A stretch of 64,000 nt of DNA. Origin: Agaricus subrufescens (lineage: Eukaryota; Basidiomycota; Agaricomycetes; Agaricales; Agaricaceae). Shown in pieces: positions 57,673-64,000 of the stretch. Within the stretch, counting starts at the first letter, position 1. Each line of letters begins with the position of its first letter. The stretch lies in contig CM057062.1 of assembly GCA_029945375.1 (NCBI GenBank), positions 930,001 to 994,000 of the forward strand, in the 5' to 3' direction. Under the pieces are notes generated by a model. That model had not been told where the DNA came from, made no database searches, and worked only from the letters and a program-made list of their open reading frames with translations. Position numbers and translations under genes: made by a program.

Positions 57673-60600
57673 GCAATCACTCTTGCCTTTCCGGCTCGAG
57701 AAACAATTGGTGCATCTATTTTAGATCTCACTTCTTTGAAGCTTGAGTTCTATATTTATCCCAATCTCTCACTGTTGAAACAAGTTGATAGCCTTTGTTG
57801 GATTCTATATATATAACCTTAGATAGAGTTTGTTGTACCCTAGATTACATTTACTGACTGCCAGGTTGCAGGGCCGCAAATGGAATCTCCATCAACATTC
57901 TCCCCAAACTCAAGGGTGTTGACAACTGGGACAGTTGGTTGCACTGTGTTAAGAACGTCCTCATCTTGATGAGGCACCCTGATACCAGCATTTCTGCCTG
58001 GGAAGTCTCTGGGTCTGAGAAGGCTCTGCCTAAACTCCCCACCACCAAAGATGAACAAGACTCTGCTGGCTTTGTGGCTCTTGGAAAAGAGACATACACC
58101 CGAGAAACCCTCTCCTTGCAGGCAACTGCAGTGATTGAGAGTGCACTTCCTGATCATATGATCAGAGAGAACTTCGCTGATGCCAAGCTCAAAGAGACTT
58201 ATGGGGTTTGTGGTCCTTCTTTCATCTATTCTAAGATGATGGAAGCCATGACATTTAAAGTTCCTGACATAGCCAATCCATCTGGATCCATTGCACATTT
58301 ACATGCAATTTTCTCTCAGATCTCTGATGCAGGGGCTCATATTCACAAGTCCCTTCAAGTGATGATGCTACTTAATGCATTGCCACCACACCTTGAGGGC
58401 GTGACTTCATTAATGCTGGCTTCTGCAAAGAAAGTTACTGATCTAGAGTTTGATACCACATGAGATGTGATTATGGGTGCCTGGCGCAACCCTCATTCTA
58501 CTGCTAATGCGGCTAAGTTTAGACAACAAGGCCAGCAGAAACCCCAGTGGAACCATAACAATGGACAACTACAAGCTTCTGGGTCAAAGCCCCCTGGGCC
58601 TCCCCAACAACAGACGCAACAACAGCAGCAGCAGAAGCTGGCCCAACAGGGTCCTTCTGGCCAAAACAATGGCAATGAAAAGAAATGCAAATGCACACGA
58701 GGCAAAGGCAAAGGCAAGGGCAAGAACCAAGGTGGTGACACCCAAATCGAGGAAGTGCCTGCAGATCACAATGCAGCATCCATGATCGCCTTCCCCATGG
58801 TAGCTGAAATACTGGCTCCTTCCACATGCTCTCTGGTAGAGCACATATGTCAAGGAAAGGTCAAGAACATGATGATGGGATCTACTCCTATCTCTGCTTC
58901 TTCTGGTGCATTTTCTCCCATCCCCACTCCAGATGAATATCACACTGACAAAATCATCTATCCTATTTCTTCCCCTACAGATTGTGATCGTCATGCAAAT
59001 TGCGGCCATCTGGCTCACCCCATTTGTCACACACAAAATTGCAATTATCTAAATCATTCCTATTATGATGATGAATCCAAACATTCTGCTGGATCCAATG
59101 ACTTCCATAATTGGATCTGTGAATGGCGAAACAATGTTCATTGGTACTCTTCACCAACTCCGACTCCGGCTGAATCTCTCACAGATCCTACCGCTGATGG
59201 GACTTGGATATCATCTCGTGATGGTTACCCATCCTGGACAATTTGTGACCATTTGGTCCATGAATCAGAATATGCCCTAAATCAATGGGAACCCTTGGAA
59301 CCTGTGGATTACAAAATGGCTCCAGAACTTCCTTCTGATTGCTATTGTGGTTGGGCATTTGATGAAAATCCACATGGCTGGTCTCTGACTTCTGCGGATG
59401 TTGCACCCCCTGCCGTCCAACACTGGTCTGTGACCACATCGGAAATCTATCGGGCATACAAATCTGATGATGATGGTAAATAAACCACATCTTTGGATAT
59501 CTGTCACAAACTCTACGGGGATTGTGTGGATGACTTTGTCCCTTACGATCAAAAATCATTCGATTCCTGACATGGATATTTCCAGCACTTGCATGTTCCT
59601 TGTGCACCGGAATCATCATATGGTGGTACTGTTACTCTGGACTGGTATCATTGAACCAATTGTTGGGTTCATGAATGCCAAAAATATTCCTTGGTGAATG
59701 ACTGGGTTCACATTTATCCCCCCATTTGTGAACACCCAATTATGCTTTGGTCTCGACTGGCATTGGATGTCTGGGACACTGGCTATTACACCAATGGCTG
59801 TGTTTACTTATGGAACAATGGGTGATATACAAACATCATGAATACCCTATTGGAACTAACAGTTGGTAAAATGACTGATCCTCATCTTCAGACTGGCAGG
59901 GTAACACCTTACCAAGAAGCCAAGCTGAAAACCCTGCTTGCATGGGACAAATGCTTGGGAGATGTGGTTCTCAGCACATCAGAATCTTGAAAAATCCTTG
60001 AAAACGCATTTCCGAAGAGATCCCAATCTCCAATTGATCATATGATCAATGACTTTGGTTCCATGGAAGTTATAGAGCAAGGGCCTACCCTTATTGATGA
60101 GAAGAAAGATCAAGATGAAGATTTAATCTCTCTTGGAGATGAAGAAGACAAGTATGATGGAACAATGGATACAAAGGAAGGGTCATACACGCAAGTGTCC
60201 CCATCCTCTTCACATTCCTCTACTAATCACACCTTTCAGATCTTACATGAATCCTGAGTTGCAAGCATGGGTCAATGCACCCATTTGCCCCGAGGATATA
60301 CCAGACAAGAGTCAGTTGACATACATTTGATGGATCAAGTATTAGCTCTCTCTATGTATAATGATCCAATTTGTAATATTCATACAATGAAATCAAGTGC
60401 TAGAGGCACTCTTCTCGATGATCTGACTCCCTTGTGTGAATCACTCTTCATAAGTTCGACTATCAAACACAGTCAATATGACATCAAGTGGATGATTGAT
60501 TCTGGTGCCTCAGCACATTTTACCGGAAACCTATCAGACTTTGCTTCAATACAGATGGGTTTCTTCAGATTAGTGCACACCGCTTCCACTCCCCAAAATA

Positions 60601-63600
60601 TTAAGGGTCAAGGAACAATCTTCATAGAACACTTAGTCATAGATCCCAAAACTGGTGCTGAGTCCACTCTTGTGATGAAACTCTGGCCTGTTTTCTATAT
60701 CGAAGGTACACATATGCAGCTCATCTTGGCCAGCCAACTGTTACAATCTGGCCTGAGATTAGAAGCCAATGAGAAGTTACACACTTTTTGAGATAAAAAT
60801 AATCACACTGTTATGAGTGGTGTCTCTGGGCATTACCAAAATATCCCAGCAGTTCTTTCTAGAATCATAAAGAAACACCCCAAAGAGTTTGCAAAAGCAC
60901 TCCAGCCCACTGGTTACCAGACTTGGCATCATCGATTAGGACATCCTTCTGATTTTGTACTGAAACAATTCTGTGAGGAAACTCAAGGAGTACCCAGAAT
61001 TCTGATTCCAAAAACTAAAGGGGTTTGCAATGGTTGTGTTAAGGGTAAATTAACCCAAAAACAATTTCCACCATCTGAAAGCCATGCTAAAAAGATTCTT
61101 GAACTGGTTCATTCTGACCTGTTCAAACTACCTGTATTATCAAACCACTGCTATAAATGGATTATGACTATAATGGACAACTACTCCAGTGCTGCCTTCA
61201 TTATTACACTATCCAAGAAAAGTGAGGCTCCAAATCAGATGAAAAACATCTTGACATTCTTGGCTACATCTACTAGCCAGAACGTCATGCAACTATGCAC
61301 TGATCGAGGAGGAGAATACACTAGTGGAGTTCTAAAAGAATATCTGGCAGCAAACGGAATTCAACATGAAATGTCGTCACCCCACGTTCACCAACAGAAT
61401 GGTTGCGCAGAACGACTTAATAGAACCTTGCACGAGAAATCACAAGCACTATGGTTGCAGGCATGCCTCCCAGATTCTTATTGGGAATTCTCTATGACAT
61501 ATGTGGTTTATATCTATAATCGCACACCAATGCAATGGTTAAAGTGGAAAACACCATTTGAATTGTTCTTCAGAACCAAACCAAACTTGTCCTTAATCCA
61601 AGTATTTGGATGTGGTGCACATGTGTATTTACCAGATGAGATCTGACAGGATAAACTCTCTGCACATTCTGAACTTATGCTATTCATTGGCTATGACAGC
61701 ACAAATTACAAGTTCATTAGACACACTAAAAATAATGCTGTGTTTATTGGCCCACATGCCATATTTGACAAATCATATTTTCCTAAATGTTCGTCATCTA
61801 AACCAAGTAACCTCGAAAAACAAATTGATGAGGAACTTTCCAGGGATTCATCCCCTGACAAAACAAGTGATGAAACTCTGGACTTACCTAGTCCTTCACA
61901 TCCTCGTGACCCACCACAGGGTCCTCCACCTGCTGCACCACAGCAACCTCCTCATAATCCGCTTGATCCCCCGGCATCACTGCCGAGATCACCTCCTCCA
62001 TCACCTGGTCCCTCCAGACCACAGCAAATCCTGCAACAGGAAAAACCACAATGGAATAGAGAAAAAAGGCATGCAGAATCACTGCCTGATGAATCTGAAA
62101 GACCCCCACTCCAACAATTGGAAAGAGAATCTTGAGTTCCTAACCATCTGGACAATGTCTATGGCAATAAACTGCCAACTAAGATTCTTTGGGATTATGA
62201 GAAACAACCCTTCTTACCAGAAATGGATGAATGGATCAGAAATAGGGTTCCTCCTAGATCTGATTGCCAAAAAGCTAAACTTCCTAATGATGACTTCACT
62301 GAATGTTGCAAAGAAACTCACTGACGATTTGAAGAAGCCCAATGAAGGGCTGAAGATTGGGAAAAAGAACATGGCACTGAAATACCTCTGGTACAATTTG
62401 GATCACGCCCTACTCCAAACCAGGAGGAGGATGATGACGATAACCAAATGGAGGATATTCAAGTTCTTCTCAGAGAAGGAGGAGTAAGGTTAAATAACTT
62501 TCTCTTCGAACTTGCAAATAAAATCCAAACACCAGTCCAATTCAAGGACTTATCACAATTGCCTGCAGCAACACACAAAAAATGGATTGATGCTTGTTTG
62601 GAAGAATTAAAAGCCTTACAACAAAGAGGCATCTATGAATTAGTGGATCTCCCGAAAGGTCAAAGAACCATTAAAAATAGATGGGTGTTTAATGAAAAGA
62701 GTGATGGTCGCCTTCAGGCTTGATTGGTTGCTAAAGGTTTCTCTCAAGTTGAGGGAATCAACTATAATGAATTATTCTCTCCAGTAGTCTGCTATGAAAC
62801 TGCTTGTCTCCTATTTGGCATTGTTGCCATGGAAAATTGGGATATGTTTAGTATTGATGTCAAAACTGCCTATCTCTATGGCAAACTGGATGAAGAAATC
62901 TATATGTCGCAACCTAGAGGATTTAAAGCTCTGGGAAAGGAAAATAAAGTCTGGAGATTACGCTATGCCCTTTATGGCCTTAAACAAGCTGGACTAAGCT
63001 GGTGGAAAGAACTCACCGCTAGTATGACTGAAATTGGTTTCACCCAATGTAAGTCCAATGCAGGCGTATATTATTACTGACATCCAAAAACTCATAAATT
63101 AATTATCACTGTAGTTTATGTTGATGATGTAGCCTTTTTAGGCAAAAAGAATTCTAAGCTCCTCCAAGAGTTGAAGCTAAAGTTTTCTACCAAATGGGAA
63201 TATTGTGATCAAGGCAAAATGACTGAGTTCCTTGGAATGCAAATCTCCAGAGATAGACCTCGTCAAAAAGTCTTTCTGCACCAGCAGAAGTACCTTCAAA
63301 AAGTACTCAATCGATTCAGAATCAAATCTGGATCTGAAGAAACACCACTACCAAAAGGCTTTGTGTTCTCTACTTCCAACAAAATGCCTAAACCTGAATT
63401 CAGGCAAAAATACCAGCAATCAGTTGGATCCTTGATGTATCTTATGATTGGATCTCGACCAGACATTGCATTTGTAGTTGTAAAATTATTGCAACAGATG
63501 GTAAAACCTAACAAGGAACACTATACCACTGGAATGCATTTGCTACGATACCTTAATGGCACAAAAAATAGAGTTCTTGAGTTTGATGGTAACTCAAATT

Positions 63601-64000
63601 CTGGTATAATTGCTTATTCAGATTCTGATTGGGCATCTGATCCCGAAGATCAGAAATCAATCACTGGCAACTTCTGCACACTTGCTGATGGTCCAGTATC
63701 TTGGTTGAGTTGCAAACAAAAGACTGTTGCACTTTCATCAATGGAAGCTGAGTTATGGCTCTCTCTGATTGTTCACGTCAACTTGTCTGGATGTCTCAAC
63801 TTCTTACTGAAGTTGGTTTTGATATCGACATACCCCTTCTCTATGGAGATAATTTGGGAAGCCTATTTTGGGCCACCTCAGAAGTTCAAGAAAAGTGATC
63901 TAAACATATTGATATTTGCTTTCATTATATTCGAAACCTTCTTGAGGAAAAGTGGATCAAAATTGACTGGATTGATAGTCAAGAAAATCCTGCTGATATT
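57673..64000 (+). pseudogene. Copia element 2 gag-pol, one frame with many TGA codons
   Basis: Gag (LKGVDNWDSWLHCVKN near 57910; LLNALPPHLEGV) is followed by a Gln-rich and Lys/Gly-rich segment without a CCHC knuckle, then by about 580 Trp/Tyr-rich codons before the protease site (WMIDSGASAHFTG, about 60495). After that come the GAG-pre-integrase site (WHHRLGH...CNGCVKGK), integrase (HSDLF, CTDRGGEY, CAERLNR), a Pro-rich linker, reverse transcriptase (LVAKGFSQVEG, YVDDVAF) and RNase H (SDSDWASDP). All lie in one frame to about 63750, broken by about fourteen stops, nearly all TGA (for example 58461, 60255, 60789, 61644, 62133, 62722, 63078). A frameshift occurs near 63750 in the MEAE motif. 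Not functional. Confidence 0.9.

Larger units (their letters stand above)
57269..64000 (+). mobile_element. Copia LTR retrotransposon (element 2), runs off window
   Basis: Begins with a 391-bp LTR and primer-binding site and contains Gag, protease, integrase, reverse transcriptase and most of RNase H on the plus strand. The 3' LTR lies beyond 64000. Its LTR differs from that of element 1, but the primer-binding site is the same, so the two are separate families of one lineage. Confidence 0.9.

Noticed and set aside
57840..58298. Minus-strand frame of 152 codons
   Set aside because: It is the antisense shadow of the Gag frame of Copia element 2, which shows clear Gag sequence on the plus strand.

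Overview
The window looks like genomic DNA of a mushroom-forming basidiomycete (Agaricomycetes). Genes have many short introns (about 50-80 nt, GTRNGT donor, CTRAC-like branch site, YAG acceptor). The recognisable families are multi-copy Agaricomycete ones: NACHT NLR-type receptors, a KDZ-type (Kyakuja-Dileera-Zisupton) transposase with SWIM-like CxC clusters, a Tnp2/CACTA-type transposase with its usual companion proteins, F-box proteins and Ty1/Copia retrotransposons. No rRNA, tRNA or bacterial-style feature was found. Exon limits below were read by eye from splice motifs and from comparison of paralogues; outer limits are firmer than inner junctions.

Layout. 0.8-13.2 kb: an NLR cluster with two tandem minus-strand genes (842-3797, 5863-8809; about 5.0 kb repeat unit), a truncated NLR relic (8926-9759) and a frameshifted plus-strand copy (10313-13223). 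13.2-43.4 kb: a nested insertion. The promoter of a further NLR copy (TATA box at 13699) is separated from its coding start (43440) by about 29.6 kb. This insert carries a KDZ transposase, an F-box gene, several unknown genes and 34-bp-period arrays near both ends. The right array is itself split at 28790-42434 by a 13,645-bp CACTA-like element with CACTGTGAG inverted termini and a 4-bp TACA target duplication. Removing that element with one TACA restores the 34-bp period exactly. 43.4-45.8 kb: the displaced NLR copy, damaged and 3'-truncated. 45.9-64.0 kb: a decayed zone poor in CpG, with one small gene, two NLR relics, a complete Copia element (47347-53262) inserted in one relic, a 1.3-kb stretch full of TAGCTA motifs, and a second Copia element (57269 to beyond the window end).

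How the parts fit. The NLRs share an N-terminal MP[AD]F peptide, a disordered Ser/Pro-rich stretch, a short strand-like motif spread over a 33-36-nt micro-exon, a NACHT ATPase and a helical C-terminus ending in a conserved DGVSEWTY block. Copies with broken Walker A motifs, frameshifts and truncations lie beside apparently complete ones, as in a birth-and-death receptor cluster. The transposons have used the cluster as a landing site. Both Copia elements are disabled mainly by TGA codons where arginine is expected, which points to deamination of methylated CpG. I did not recognise a TET/JBP dioxygenase, which would be the expected partner if the KDZ element carried one.
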